A DNA stretch of 64,000 nucleotides from Aequorivita aquimaris (GCF_001573155.1 NZ_JRWG01000006.1:171814-235813); one strand, 5' to 3'. Shown: positions 52,104 to 61,149, numbered from the stretch's first letter. Translations and numbers: made by a program. Notes: generated from the sequence alone by a model not told the origin.

Positions 52104-52185
52104 TACAGGCGGAGAGACTCGAACTCTCACACCTCACGGCACTAGATCCTAAGTCTAGCGTGTCTACCAATTCCACCACGCCTGC
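52104..52185 (-). tRNA. tRNA-Leu (anticodon TAG)
   Basis: 82-nt cloverleaf with a class II variable arm. Anticodon stem-loop GCTAGA-CTTAGGA-TCTAGT gives anticodon TAG. D-arm GTGGAATTGGTAGAC and T-arm GAGAG-TTCGAGT-CTCTC are canonical; acceptor GCAGGCG pairs with CGCCTGT (one G-U). The CCA end is not encoded. Confidence 0.95.
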
Positions 52186-52290
52186 ATCAAAATCCTTTAC
52201 AACACTTAGGACATATTGTAAAAGGAGTGCAAATATAAATAATACTTCTAAATGAACGCCAACTTATTTTGAAAATTTTTTGAAGGATTT

Positions 52291-52785
52291 TTACTCGCGC
52301 AGCCAAGCTTTCATTTTGGGGAAGGCATCCTTACCTTCCACATCAGTAAGTCCCATCCATTGCAATAGCGGCAAACCTATATAATTTTTACCCTCAAACT
52401 GTTCCCGAAGCCAGATTGCTTCCCCTTTATAACCGTCTTCGTGAAAAACAATTTCGGGAGCCAAACCTATTTTCTTCGCTGCGGCATAAGACCATAACAA
52501 TACCGCTATTTCATCACCAGCCTTTTCTGCATTGTTTTCAATTACGTTATCGTTTAAGCCATTTCGCTCTTCTGATTTTGTTACCGCAATATGTCCCGCT
52601 TCGTGCACTAAATCGCCAGGGTATTTAAGCTTTTGCAAATCAATTTGCAGGACGCCATTTTTAATTTGGATACCGGGCAAAAAGGTTTCTGTTTCAATTT
52701 CGGTGAAAATATATCGGATGGAAATTTCATCAAAAAATTGAAAAATCCGTTCCAAAACCAAGTCGCGTTCTTTCCCCTGTTCCAT
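52291..52785 (-). CDS. hypothetical protein with HEAGH zinc-site motif
   Basis: 164 residues, no signal peptide. LKYPGDLVHEAGHIAVTKSEE contains HExxH, as in zincin peptidases, with a later conserved-looking AGDEIAVLLWSYAAAKKIGL. No named family recognised. The adjacent hydroxylase gene ends one base into its start, so both are translated from one mRNA. Function unknown. Confidence 0.7.
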   Translation of the reverse strand: MEQGKERDLVLERIFQFFDEISIRYIFTEIETETFLPGIQIKNGVLQIDLQKLKYPGDLVHEAGHIAVTKSEERNGLNDNVIENNAEKAGDEIAVLLWSYAAAKKIGLAPEIVFHEDGYKGEAIWLREQFEGKNYIGLPLLQWMGLTDVEGKDAFPKMKAWLRE

Positions 52786-53477
52786 TAAAGCTCCTTTTGT
52801 AATTGCAGTATCATTTCCCTGGAAATTTCAGTATCCATCAATTTCAATTGTTCAATCATTTGCAGTTTTGTTTCTCGGGAATATTCAGGTTGGACGTTTT
52901 CAGCTTCAAAATTATAGCCACTTTCCGCAAATAATTTATCAGACCAATCATTGCGCAAGCAGTCCATCACCAAGTGGATTCTATCGGTTTTTCCTTCGTT
53001 GCGAACGCTGTGCGGCAAGTTGAAATTGCCGTACCAACATTCCTGGGGTAGCATTTTTACTTCATCATGATTGATAAAAAAATGAACTCCTTCATTTGTA
53101 GTAATTGGAATGTGGATTCTGAAAATACCATCTTCATAGCCCAAATTATAATCCGTATGCTCTTTAATAACGCTACCCGGTTTTAAATTCAGAAGCCGAA
53201 TGGATTCCTTTTCGCATTCAAAAGAATCGATAATTGCTTTGAAATAGGTGCATTTTTGAAGCAGCTCCGTGTCCTTATATTTTTTTTCGGTTTGTGGAAG
53301 AGCAAAAATATTGTTCATTTCGCCATTTTGGGAACGCAGCGAGATTGAGGTCCAATCGCCCGAATAATCATTTTCGTTGAAGTGTGAAGTGAAATCATAC
53401 CTTTTACATACCTCCAAATCCTTAAGAAGTTTTTCTTCCGAAAAGTGAAAAGGCAATTTCAAAAAAGCAGTTTTCAT
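52785..53477 (-). CDS. aspartyl/asparaginyl beta-hydroxylase domain protein
   Basis: 230 residues. Double-stranded beta-helix dioxygenase: LKPGSVIKEHTDYNLGYEDGIFRIHIPI holds the first iron His and Arg, NFNLPHSVRNEGKTDRIHLVMD the distal His and the 2-oxoglutarate-binding Arg. Fe(II)/2-oxoglutarate-dependent, target protein or small molecule unknown. Stop and start of the HEAGH gene overlap by one base. Confidence 0.9.
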   Translation of the reverse strand: MKTAFLKLPFHFSEEKLLKDLEVCKRYDFTSHFNENDYSGDWTSISLRSQNGEMNNIFALPQTEKKYKDTELLQKCTYFKAIIDSFECEKESIRLLNLKPGSVIKEHTDYNLGYEDGIFRIHIPITTNEGVHFFINHDEVKMLPQECWYGNFNLPHSVRNEGKTDRIHLVMDCLRNDWSDKLFAESGYNFEAENVQPEYSRETKLQMIEQLKLMDTEISREMILQLQKEL

Positions 53478-53548
53478 AAAATGAAAGCGTTGGTTTACCT
53501 GCCAAATTACGGCATTTTTAGTACTTTTAGAAAAAATAATATATCAGA

Positions 53549-54937
53549 ATGAAAAGTGCAAAACCTTATATTGAAAAAAACAAAGAACGCTTTTTGGATG
53601 AATTGATCGAACTGTTGAAAATACCTTCCATCAGCGCCGATTCAGCTTACAAAAAAGACGTTTTAAAAACTGCGGAAGCCGTAAAAAAGCAACTCGAAAA
53701 AGCAGGCTGCGATTCGGTCGAAATCTGTGAAACGCCCGGTTACCCAATTGTTTACGGCGAAAAGATAATTGATAAAAAACTGCCGACCATTTTGGTTTAC
53801 GGCCATTACGACGTGCAACCGCCAGATCCGTTGGATTTATGGGACAGTCCGCCGTTTGAGCCGGTCATAAAAAAAACAAAATTGCACCCCGAAGGCGCCA
53901 TTTTCGCCCGCGGAAGCTGTGACGACAAAGGCCAAATGTATATGCACGTAAAGGCTTTGGAATATATGACCAAAACCGACCAACTGCCCTGCAACGTAAA
54001 ATTTATGATTGAAGGTGAGGAAGAAGTGGGCAGCAGCAGTTTGGAATGGTTCGTTACCAAAAACAAAAAGAAATTGGCCAACGACGTTATTTTAATCAGC
54101 GACACGGGAATGATTGCTAAAGACGTTCCATCAATAACAACGGGGCTTCGTGGCCTGAGTTATGTGGAAGTGGAAGTCACCGGACCAAACCGTGATCTGC
54201 ACAGTGGATTGTACGGAGGCGCAGTGGCAAACCCGATAAACGTTTTGACAAAAATGATTGCATCGCTTCACGATAAAAACAATCATATCACCATTCCGGG
54301 GTTTTATGACGATGTTGAAAAACTTTCCAAAAAAGAACGCGAGAAAATGGCGGAAGCGCCCTTCAGTCTTGAAAATTATAAGAAAGCATTGGACATTGAC
54401 GCAGTTTATGGCGAAAAGGGATATTCCACAAATGAACGGAATTCCATCCGCCCAACTTTGGACGTAAACGGAATTTGGGGCGGCTACATTGGCGAAGGTG
54501 CCAAAACAGTGATAGCGAGCAAAGCATTTGCGAAAATAAGCATGCGTTTGGTGCCAAACCAAGACTGGAAAAAGATTACCGAGCTTTTCAAAAAACACTT
54601 TGAAAACATCGCCCCCGAAGGCGTTCGCGTAAAAGTGAAACCACACCACGGCGGACAGGCTTACGTTACGCCAATAGATAGTTTGGGCTATAAAGCTGCT
54701 GAAAAAGCGTACGAAGAAACTTTTGGGAAAACGCCGATTCCGCAGCGAAGTGGCGGAAGTATTCCTATTGTAGCTTTGTTTGAAAAAGAACTGAAAAGCA
54801 AAACCATTTTAATGGGCTTCGGTTTGGATAGTGATGCCATCCACTCGCCCAATGAGCATTTTGGGATTTGGAACTATTTAAAAGGGATTGAAACCATTCC
54901 GCAGTTTTATCACTATTTCACCGAATTGAGCAAGTAA
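53549..54937 (+). CDS. M20 family dipeptidase
   Basis: 462 residues. Zinc-binding YGHYDVQPPDP, MIEGEEEVGSSS with the catalytic and metal Glu residues, SDTGM, and GLRGLSYVEVEVTGPNRDLHSGLYGG with the dimerisation domain between about 190 and 340; C-terminal metal ligand in DSDAIHSPNEHFG. Cytoplasmic dipeptide or acyl-amino-acid hydrolase. Transcribed alone, divergent from the hydroxylase gene. Confidence 0.95.
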   Translation: MKSAKPYIEKNKERFLDELIELLKIPSISADSAYKKDVLKTAEAVKKQLEKAGCDSVEICETPGYPIVYGEKIIDKKLPTILVYGHYDVQPPDPLDLWDSPPFEPVIKKTKLHPEGAIFARGSCDDKGQMYMHVKALEYMTKTDQLPCNVKFMIEGEEEVGSSSLEWFVTKNKKKLANDVILISDTGMIAKDVPSITTGLRGLSYVEVEVTGPNRDLHSGLYGGAVANPINVLTKMIASLHDKNNHITIPGFYDDVEKLSKKEREKMAEAPFSLENYKKALDIDAVYGEKGYSTNERNSIRPTLDVNGIWGGYIGEGAKTVIASKAFAKISMRLVPNQDWKKITELFKKHFENIAPEGVRVKVKPHHGGQAYVTPIDSLGYKAAEKAYEETFGKTPIPQRSGGSIPIVALFEKELKSKTILMGFGLDSDAIHSPNEHFGIWNYLKGIETIPQFYHYFTELSK

Positions 54938-55069
54938 TTTTCGTATGAGCTAAGTTTCATTTAAAGGCATTTTAAAATCCCCTGATTGCATCCCCAAAAG
55001 TGTAACTACTGATAATCAATAAATTCGCTACCTTTAGGATTCAATATAGCTAACCAAATATTTTGAGTT

Positions 55070-56848
55070 GTGAAGAGGGGCAAAAGTTTCTGGGATGAAC
55101 TAAAGCGGCGCAATGTAATAAAGGGAGCCATTTCATATATAGTGGTGTCATGGCTCCTTATTCGCATTGCTGCACTGTTGAAGGATATTACGGAAATGCC
55201 ACTTTGGATTTCCAAAAGCTTATTTTACCTGCTTTTGATAGGTTTTCCCATATATTTATTGCTTACTTGGATTTTTGAATTTACACCAACTGGTTTAAAG
55301 CGAACCAGTAAAGTAGCCGAATCTGCTTCCATCCGAAAAAAGACTGGAAAAAAACTCAATAAAATTATAATTGGAATATTAGTGCTTATTCTTGTTGTTT
55401 TAGTTATTGACAGATTTATTATAACCGACAGAAAAAATAACAATACTTTCGTTGATCTTCCCATAGCAATGAGTTCCAAAACCATTGCGGTCCTTCCATT
55501 TGAGGATTTTTCTGAAAAAAACGACAACGAATATTTTGCGGATGGACTTACGGAAGAACTTCTGAATTTATTATCGCAGATCAAAAATCTGAAAGTTACT
55601 TCCCGCACCTCAACCTTTTCTTTTAAAAATTCAGACTTACAGATTCCCGAAATTGCAGAAAAACTAAACGTTACCTATGTCTTGGAAGGTAGCGTGCGCA
55701 AATCTGGAAACTTACTGCGTATTACCGCACAGCTTATTGAAGCAAAAGAAGATAAGCACCTATGGTCTGAAACGTATGATAGAAATATGGATAACATATT
55801 TGCAATACAGGACGAGGTTTCCGAAGCTGTGGTAAAAGCACTGGAGTTAAATCTGTTGGATTCGAAACCATTTCCAAAGTCAAAAAAAACCAATCCCGAA
55901 GCTTATAAATTATATTTACAGGCAGTGCACGCATATAATTATTCCAGCGACGAACAAAAACTGGTAGAAGCTGTTTCCCTAGCCAAACAAGCACTGCAAA
56001 TAGACAGTAAGTACGTGCCGGCTTGGCTGCTACTTTCAAGAGTGTATGAAACCCAGGCCAACAATGGAACCCTAGGTTTTAAGCAGGGCTATACTTTAGC
56101 AAAGGATGCTGCAAAAAAAGTATTGGAAATAGACCCCGAAAATGCATTGGCCTATGCATATTTGGCAGATTATGAATTAAGCTATGACTGGAATTTTACC
56201 AAAGCCCAACAATTAAATGCAATAGCCCTAAAACTGGACGGCTCCAATCCCGAAATAATAAGCCTTACATCTACGCTTGCATTGGCTTTGGGCAATGTGG
56301 ATAGTGCCGTTAGACTTCAGGAATATTCAGCAAGTTTAGACCCCCTAAATCCCGACTCCTATTATCAGTTGATGAATGCATATTATTGTGCGGACCAGTT
56401 AGACAAAGCCGTGGCAGCTTCCAAAAAGTGTATAGAATTACAGCCCAATCGCTATGCCGTGCATTATTATTACGCGCGAATCTTATTGCAACAAAACAGA
56501 ACTGAAACCGCTTTGGAAGCTATTAAAAGAGAAGAGGATGAAGGCTGGAGCCTGCAAATTTATGCCGACATATATTATAAATTGGGCGATATGGAAAAAT
56601 CTGATGCCTATATGCAGGAACTCATAGCAAAATACACCAATGATATGGCCTATCAAATTGCAGAAAGCTATTCCTTTAGAAATGATACCGAAAATGCTTT
56701 CAAATGGCTGAATAAGGCGTACGAGGTACACGATGTTGGGTTGAACGAAGTATTATCCGAACCCCGCTTTCGGAATCTGCACTCCGATAAAAGATGGCAA
56801 AAATTCATAGACAAAATGGGCTTTCCTAAAACTGAAAACGGTAAATAA
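55070..56848 (+). CDS. membrane TPR protein with TolB-N/FlgO-like domain, copy 1
   Basis: 592 residues, GTG start (in-frame TGA six bases upstream leaves no alternative). Three N-terminal hydrophobic helices (AISYIVVSWLLIRIAALL; SLFYLLLIGFPIYLLLTWIF; IIIGILVLILVVLVIDRF), a periplasmic TolB-N/FlgO-like domain (KTIAVLPFEDFSEKNDNEYFADGLTEELLN, YVLEGSVRKSGNLLRITAQLIEAKEDKHLW), and TPR repeats to the end. In other bacteria this module is fused to adenylate cyclase or DNA-binding domains; here the effector is absent. Overlaps its paralogue by one base. Confidence 0.85.
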   Translation: MKRGKSFWDELKRRNVIKGAISYIVVSWLLIRIAALLKDITEMPLWISKSLFYLLLIGFPIYLLLTWIFEFTPTGLKRTSKVAESASIRKKTGKKLNKIIIGILVLILVVLVIDRFIITDRKNNNTFVDLPIAMSSKTIAVLPFEDFSEKNDNEYFADGLTEELLNLLSQIKNLKVTSRTSTFSFKNSDLQIPEIAEKLNVTYVLEGSVRKSGNLLRITAQLIEAKEDKHLWSETYDRNMDNIFAIQDEVSEAVVKALELNLLDSKPFPKSKKTNPEAYKLYLQAVHAYNYSSDEQKLVEAVSLAKQALQIDSKYVPAWLLLSRVYETQANNGTLGFKQGYTLAKDAAKKVLEIDPENALAYAYLADYELSYDWNFTKAQQLNAIALKLDGSNPEIISLTSTLALALGNVDSAVRLQEYSASLDPLNPDSYYQLMNAYYCADQLDKAVAASKKCIELQPNRYAVHYYYARILLQQNRTETALEAIKREEDEGWSLQIYADIYYKLGDMEKSDAYMQELIAKYTNDMAYQIAESYSFRNDTENAFKWLNKAYEVHDVGLNEVLSEPRFRNLHSDKRWQKFIDKMGFPKTENGK

Positions 56849-58599
56849 TGAATCTAAATGATTTTTTTAACGAGCTGAGAAGAAGAAATGTCTTTAAAGG
56901 CACCGTTTCATATTTGGTGTTTTCGTGGGTTTTGCTGCAGGTCATAGCCATACTCACCCCTATTATTAATGCGCCCGTTTGGGTGGGAAAAATGATTTTA
57001 ATCATTTTGATCGTTCTGCTCCCGGTTTGGGTCTGTATTTCATGGTTTTTTGAAATTACGGCCGATGGCATCAAAAAAACCAGGAACGTTCCCAAAGAAA
57101 AATCCATAACCCAAAAAACGGGTCAAAAACTAAATACTTTCATCATTGCTTTTTTGGCGCTCGCGATAATTTTATTGTTTGTGGATAGGTTTAGGTTGCG
57201 ATCCCAAAAAAACGAGCCCACCATAGCCCTGGAAACCAATCCGGAAAAATCCATCGCCGTTTTGCCTTTTTCAGACATGTCACCGAACAAACAACAAGGC
57301 TATTTTGCCGATGGCCTGGCAGAAGAGGTACTGAACTCGCTCGTTAAAATAAACGAACTCCAGGTTACCTCGCGTACCTCCGCCTTTTCATTTAAAAATA
57401 AAGCAATGGACTTGTCAGAAATAGCCAAGACCCTGCAAGTAGCCTATATTCTTGAAGGCAGTGTACGCTCCCAAGACAGCGTTATAAGAGTAAGTGTAAA
57501 CCTTGTTGAAACTAAAGGCGACAACAATATTTGGTCGCAGAGTTGGGAAAAGGAACTAAAAAACATTTTTAAGATCCAAAATGAAATTGCCGAGGCAGTG
57601 GCTGAAAACCTTCAATTGCGGATATTGGATAAAATAATTCCAAAGGCAGAAGAACCAAATACCGATGCCTATACCCTATTTTTGGAAGGCAGGCATATAT
57701 TTCACAATAATTTTGACGATTCATCTTTGCTCAAAGCTGAACAATTATTGAATAAATCTTTGGCTATAGATTCCACTTATGCTCCAGCTTTAATAACATT
57801 GGGCAATATATATCACTCAAAAAATAATTTTGGAATTATTGATTATGAAGAGGCTAAAAAGCTCACATATCAAGTGGCAGAAAAAGCCATACAAGCAGAC
57901 AGCACCTATGCAGAAACTTATGCCTTCCTGTCGTTGTTATCTTTGGAATATGAAAATGATATCGGAAAAGCCGGAAGACTCGCCGAAAAGGCTTTGCGCT
58001 TAGAGCCCAATAATGAAACAGCCCTCCACAGGGCGTCAGAAGTAGCGCTGTTGCGTGGCAATACAGAAGAGGCCATTGCAATCCACAAAAAAGTAATTAC
58101 ACTCGACCCCATAAATGCTGGCAATTATTACAGTCTAGCCAACACCTATTATATGGCGAAAAAATTCAAGGAGGCCGAAATAGCTATAAAGGAATCTATT
58201 GACTTAAATGCCCATCAAGATGTTGCATACTCATTATATGCGCTAATATTAATAAACCAGAAAAGATATAAAGAAGCCTTAGAAGTCATAAAAAAAGAAC
58301 CTTTGGAAGGATTCAGGTTACACATAGAAGCTATAGTGTATCATTTATTGGGAGATGAGGAAAAATCCAATGCCGCGTTGACTAAAATGATCAATGAATA
58401 TGAAAAAGCTTGGAGCTTTCAAATTGCAGGAACCTATGCAGTACTACAAGATAAAGAAAAAATGTACTATTGGCTGGAAAAAGCCCGGACGTACAATGAC
58501 CTTGGGTTAATAGAATTGCCAAACGAACCTATGTTTGAAGCCTATAGAAACGAAACTCGCTTCAAGGAGTTTATGAAAAAATTGGACTATAAATATTAG
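56848..58599 (+). CDS. membrane TPR protein with TolB-N/FlgO-like domain, copy 2
   Basis: 583 residues, paralogue of the preceding gene with the same order: N-terminal helices (GTVSYLVFSWVLLQVIAIL; MILIILIVLLPVWVCISWFF; IIAFLALAIILLFVDRF), SIAVLPFSDMSPNKQQGYFADGLAEEVLN, YILEGSVRSQDSVIRVSVNLVETKGDNNIW, then TPRs. Start and stop overlap as TAATG, so the two are translationally coupled and may form a heteromeric complex. Divergent in the TPR part, so not a recent duplication. Confidence 0.85.
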   Translation: MNLNDFFNELRRRNVFKGTVSYLVFSWVLLQVIAILTPIINAPVWVGKMILIILIVLLPVWVCISWFFEITADGIKKTRNVPKEKSITQKTGQKLNTFIIAFLALAIILLFVDRFRLRSQKNEPTIALETNPEKSIAVLPFSDMSPNKQQGYFADGLAEEVLNSLVKINELQVTSRTSAFSFKNKAMDLSEIAKTLQVAYILEGSVRSQDSVIRVSVNLVETKGDNNIWSQSWEKELKNIFKIQNEIAEAVAENLQLRILDKIIPKAEEPNTDAYTLFLEGRHIFHNNFDDSSLLKAEQLLNKSLAIDSTYAPALITLGNIYHSKNNFGIIDYEEAKKLTYQVAEKAIQADSTYAETYAFLSLLSLEYENDIGKAGRLAEKALRLEPNNETALHRASEVALLRGNTEEAIAIHKKVITLDPINAGNYYSLANTYYMAKKFKEAEIAIKESIDLNAHQDVAYSLYALILINQKRYKEALEVIKKEPLEGFRLHIEAIVYHLLGDEEKSNAALTKMINEYEKAWSFQIAGTYAVLQDKEKMYYWLEKARTYNDLGLIELPNEPMFEAYRNETRFKEFMKKLDYKY

Positions 58600-58600
58600 T

Positions 58601-59176
58601 CTATATTTTTTTTACAAAATCAGTAATAATTACAATCTGTTGTCCGTCAACTTTCCCTTCAATATATTTTTCGTTTTCGTGATCGAGAGAAATTCTGCGC
58701 ACGGCCGTGCCCTGTTTGGCAACCATACTGCTACCCTTCACTTTTAAGTCTTTAATCAAAACCACAGAATCGCCCGCTTCCAAAATAACGCCGTTGCTGT
58801 CGCGATGCACTATTGCTATTCCGGTATTTTCGGCAAGACCAGCTTTTGCCCACTCCTTGGTTTCGTCCTCCATATACATCATATCCAGTAAATCCTGTGG
58901 CCAGCCTTCGGCTTTAAGTCTATTGAGCATACGCCACGCCATAACCTGCACAGCTGGCACGGTGCTCCACATACTATCGTTTAAGCAGCGCCAATGATTG
59001 GGATCTACTTTTTCGGGGGCTTCTATTTGATCTTTGCAAGTTTCACAAATTAATATACTTGTATCGGCAACATCAGTTGGGGAGTTTGGCACTTCAAAAA
59101 CACTAAGATTTTCTTCGGAACCGCAAAGCTCGCATTTGTTATCGCTTCGGTGCTGCAATTCTTTTTCTAAACGCAT
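58601..59176 (-). CDS. PhnA-domain protein with zinc ribbon
   Basis: 191 residues from ATG 59176 (frame opens earlier over a repeat-like sequence). N-terminal zinc ribbon CELCGSEENL ... CETCKDQ and a C-terminal PhnA (SH3-like) domain DSNGVILEAGDSVVLIKDLKVKGSSMVAKQGTAVRRI. Despite the name, these proteins are not shown to act in phosphonate use. One base separates its end from the convergent TPR gene. Confidence 0.9.
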   Translation of the reverse strand: MRLEKELQHRSDNKCELCGSEENLSVFEVPNSPTDVADTSILICETCKDQIEAPEKVDPNHWRCLNDSMWSTVPAVQVMAWRMLNRLKAEGWPQDLLDMMYMEDETKEWAKAGLAENTGIAIVHRDSNGVILEAGDSVVLIKDLKVKGSSMVAKQGTAVRRISLDHENEKYIEGKVDGQQIVIITDFVKKI

Positions 59177-59209
59177 CTTAAAATAATTTGGGTCAAAGAT
59201 ATTCTTTTT

Positions 59210-59241
59210 GAAATCCAAATCGAAACAGAAATCGAAACAGA
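59210..59241. repeat. solo copy of the four-helix-bundle flank repeat
   Basis: GAAATCCAAATCGAAACAGAAATCGAAACAG-type sequence (plus strand), matching the arms at 2594-2627 and 2974-3004. No four-helix-bundle gene lies beside it. Confidence 0.5.
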
Positions 59242-59308
59242 GCACTAATATTAAGGTTTAGATTGATCTTTTGGAATTTGGGATTTGCTGTTTGTAAAAT
59301 TTTCTGCC

Positions 59309-59351
59309 TCTACATTTGTAGAATTAAAATTTTTGTTCTACGTTTGTAGAA
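59309..59351 (+). promoter_or_regulatory. tandem BlaI-type operators overlapping the promoter
   Basis: Two dyads, TCTAC-attt-GTAGA (59309-59322) and TTCTAC-gttt-GTAGAA (59336-59351), centres 28 bp apart, resembling the TACAnnTGTA operators of MecI/BlaI repressors. Operator 2 contains TACGTTTG (59339-59346), an exact -7 box, and TTTG of operator 1 (59315-59318) lies exactly 20 bp upstream as -33. A repressor bound here would cover both promoter elements. Confidence 0.75.
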
Positions 59352-59366
59352 TACAAATAGATTTCA

Positions 59367-59735
59367 ATGATGGCTTTATCAAATTCAGAAGAACAATTAA
59401 TGCAGATTTTGTGGAAACACGAACGCGCCTTTATGAAGGATTTAATAGAGGCATATCCCGAGCCCAAGCCCGCAACCACAACCGTTGCCACGCTTTTGAA
59501 ACGGATGCAGGACAAAAATTTTGTGGACTACGAACAAGTTGGACGTTCGAGGGAATACTTTCCATTGGTAAAAAAGAAGGATTATTTTTCAAAGCACGTA
59601 AACGGGCTGATCAAAAATTTCTTCAACAACAGCCCATCACAGTTTGCTTCTTTCTTTACCGAAGAGACCAATCTTTCAAAAAAAGAATTGGAAGCCCTTA
59701 AAACATTGATAGATTCTGAAATTAAAAAGAAGTAG
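59367..59735 (+). CDS. BlaI/MecI/CopY family transcriptional repressor
   Basis: 122 residues. Winged helix at the N-terminus (SNSEEQLMQILWKHERAFMKDLIEAYPEPKPATTTVATLLKRMQDKNFVDYE) and a helical C-terminal dimerisation region. In paired systems the M56 sensor peptidase triggers cleavage of the repressor. Dyads upstream fit autoregulation. Two bases precede the M56 gene. Confidence 0.95.
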   Translation: MMALSNSEEQLMQILWKHERAFMKDLIEAYPEPKPATTTVATLLKRMQDKNFVDYEQVGRSREYFPLVKKKDYFSKHVNGLIKNFFNNSPSQFASFFTEETNLSKKELEALKTLIDSEIKKK

Positions 59736-59737
59736 TT

Positions 59738-61126
59738 ATGGAACTATATTTACTGAAATCCGCAGCCATTCTTGCCGTCCTTTTCGCTTTTTACAAAGTT
59801 GCTTTGGAAAACACCTCCATGCACACTTTTAAGCGTTTTTATCTCTTCGGGAGTTTATTGGCCGCTTTTCTAATTCCGCTTATCACTTTTACCAGTTATA
59901 TGGAAGTTTCGCCCATCGTGCCCATTTATTCCGAAGTATCTCCGCAATTTAATTATACTGAAGTTGAACAAACCTTAAATTTCTGGCCGATCGTGCTTTG
60001 GGCGATTTATGGATTGGGTGTGCTGTTTTTTAGCATTAAATTTTTCAGAAATCTTTTTGGATTAATCCAACAAATTCGAAAAAACCCAAAATATAAAAAC
60101 ACCCCTTTTATAAATGTACTTTTAAGGGAAACCGTCATTCCGCATACTTTTTTCAACTATATATTTCTGAACAAAAAGCAATTCGAAAACCGTGAAATTC
60201 CGCAGGAAGTTATTTTTCACGAAGAAACACACGCGCGCCAAAAACACAGTTTGGACATCCTTTTTGTAGAACTTTTACAAATTGTATTTTGGTTTAATCC
60301 GTTGTTCTTTTTCATAAAAAGAAGCATCAAGCTGAACCATGAATTTTTGGCAGACCGTGCCGTTTTAAACGCTGGCACTGAAACTTCTGACTATCAAAAA
60401 ATATTACTTGCATTCTCATCAAATGCGGCCACGCCTTCACTGGCACATTCACTGAATTATTCATCAATCAAAAAACGATTTACAATTATGAAAACACACA
60501 CTTCAAAAAGAGCCATCTGGTTTCGAAGCCTTTTAATTTTGCCCTTGCTTTCCGTATTGATTTATGGGTTTAGCACAAAAGAAGTTTTAAAGAAAGAAGT
60601 TCATTCAGAGCTTGTTCAACAAAAAGCCACCAAAGCCGAAATTGAAGAGTACAACAAACTGGCAAAAAAACACAATGCGGTTGACATTGAAGAACGAATC
60701 ATCAAAAAGAAGGATTTGGAACGTTTGGAAACCATTTACCGCAAAATGACCGATGAACAGAAAGCAAATGCAGAGCCGTTTCCTGAGTGTCTTCCTCCAC
60801 CCCCACCCAAACCTCCAAAGGCTCCGAAACCTCCAAAAGTAAAAAAGGGCGAAAAAAGTGATATTCCACCGCCGCCGCCAGCCCCAAAGGTTTCTAAAAC
60901 ACCTTCAGCAGAAAACGGAAACTTATATATGGCTCCCGAGGCTCCGCCAGCGCCAATTGCAGACCCAGTGGAATATGTAAAGGAATTGGGAAAACGGGGA
61001 ACTACTTTTTACATAGGCCCACATAAATACAGCACAGATGAAGCGATTGAAATGGTGAAAAAAAGCACGAACGATGTTACTATAGATGTAAGCCAATACC
61101 CGATAGTTCATTTAGGCGGATGCTAA
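59738..61126 (+). CDS. M56 (BlaR1-type) membrane metallopeptidase without penicillin sensor
   Basis: 462 residues. Transmembrane helices near the N-terminus, HEETH zinc motif at 161-165 (VIFHEETHARQKHSLD) and a downstream NHEFLADRAVL metal ligand; a final helix at about 265-280 (SLLILPLLSVLIYGF). The periplasmic part is a proline-rich stretch (PPPPPKPPKAPKPPK) instead of a penicillin-binding domain, so its signal is not a beta-lactam. Ends QYPIVHLGGC. Pairs with the BlaI-type repressor. Confidence 0.92.
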   Translation: MELYLLKSAAILAVLFAFYKVALENTSMHTFKRFYLFGSLLAAFLIPLITFTSYMEVSPIVPIYSEVSPQFNYTEVEQTLNFWPIVLWAIYGLGVLFFSIKFFRNLFGLIQQIRKNPKYKNTPFINVLLRETVIPHTFFNYIFLNKKQFENREIPQEVIFHEETHARQKHSLDILFVELLQIVFWFNPLFFFIKRSIKLNHEFLADRAVLNAGTETSDYQKILLAFSSNAATPSLAHSLNYSSIKKRFTIMKTHTSKRAIWFRSLLILPLLSVLIYGFSTKEVLKKEVHSELVQQKATKAEIEEYNKLAKKHNAVDIEERIIKKKDLERLETIYRKMTDEQKANAEPFPECLPPPPPKPPKAPKPPKVKKGEKSDIPPPPPAPKVSKTPSAENGNLYMAPEAPPAPIADPVEYVKELGKRGTTFYIGPHKYSTDEAIEMVKKSTNDVTIDVSQYPIVHLGGC

Positions 61127-61149
61127 ATTAATTACCAAATATTAGTTAA

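Noticed and set aside
51855..52130. 91-codon minus-strand ORF beginning MRVRVSPP
   Set aside because: The start is the translated 3' end of tRNA-Leu, a familiar false gene; the rest is the tRNA relic and EEP antisense.
59738..61126. Beta-lactam resistance sensor (BlaR1/MecR1)
   Set aside because: The M56 domain is present but the penicillin-binding sensor is replaced by a proline-rich region, and no beta-lactamase is adjacent.
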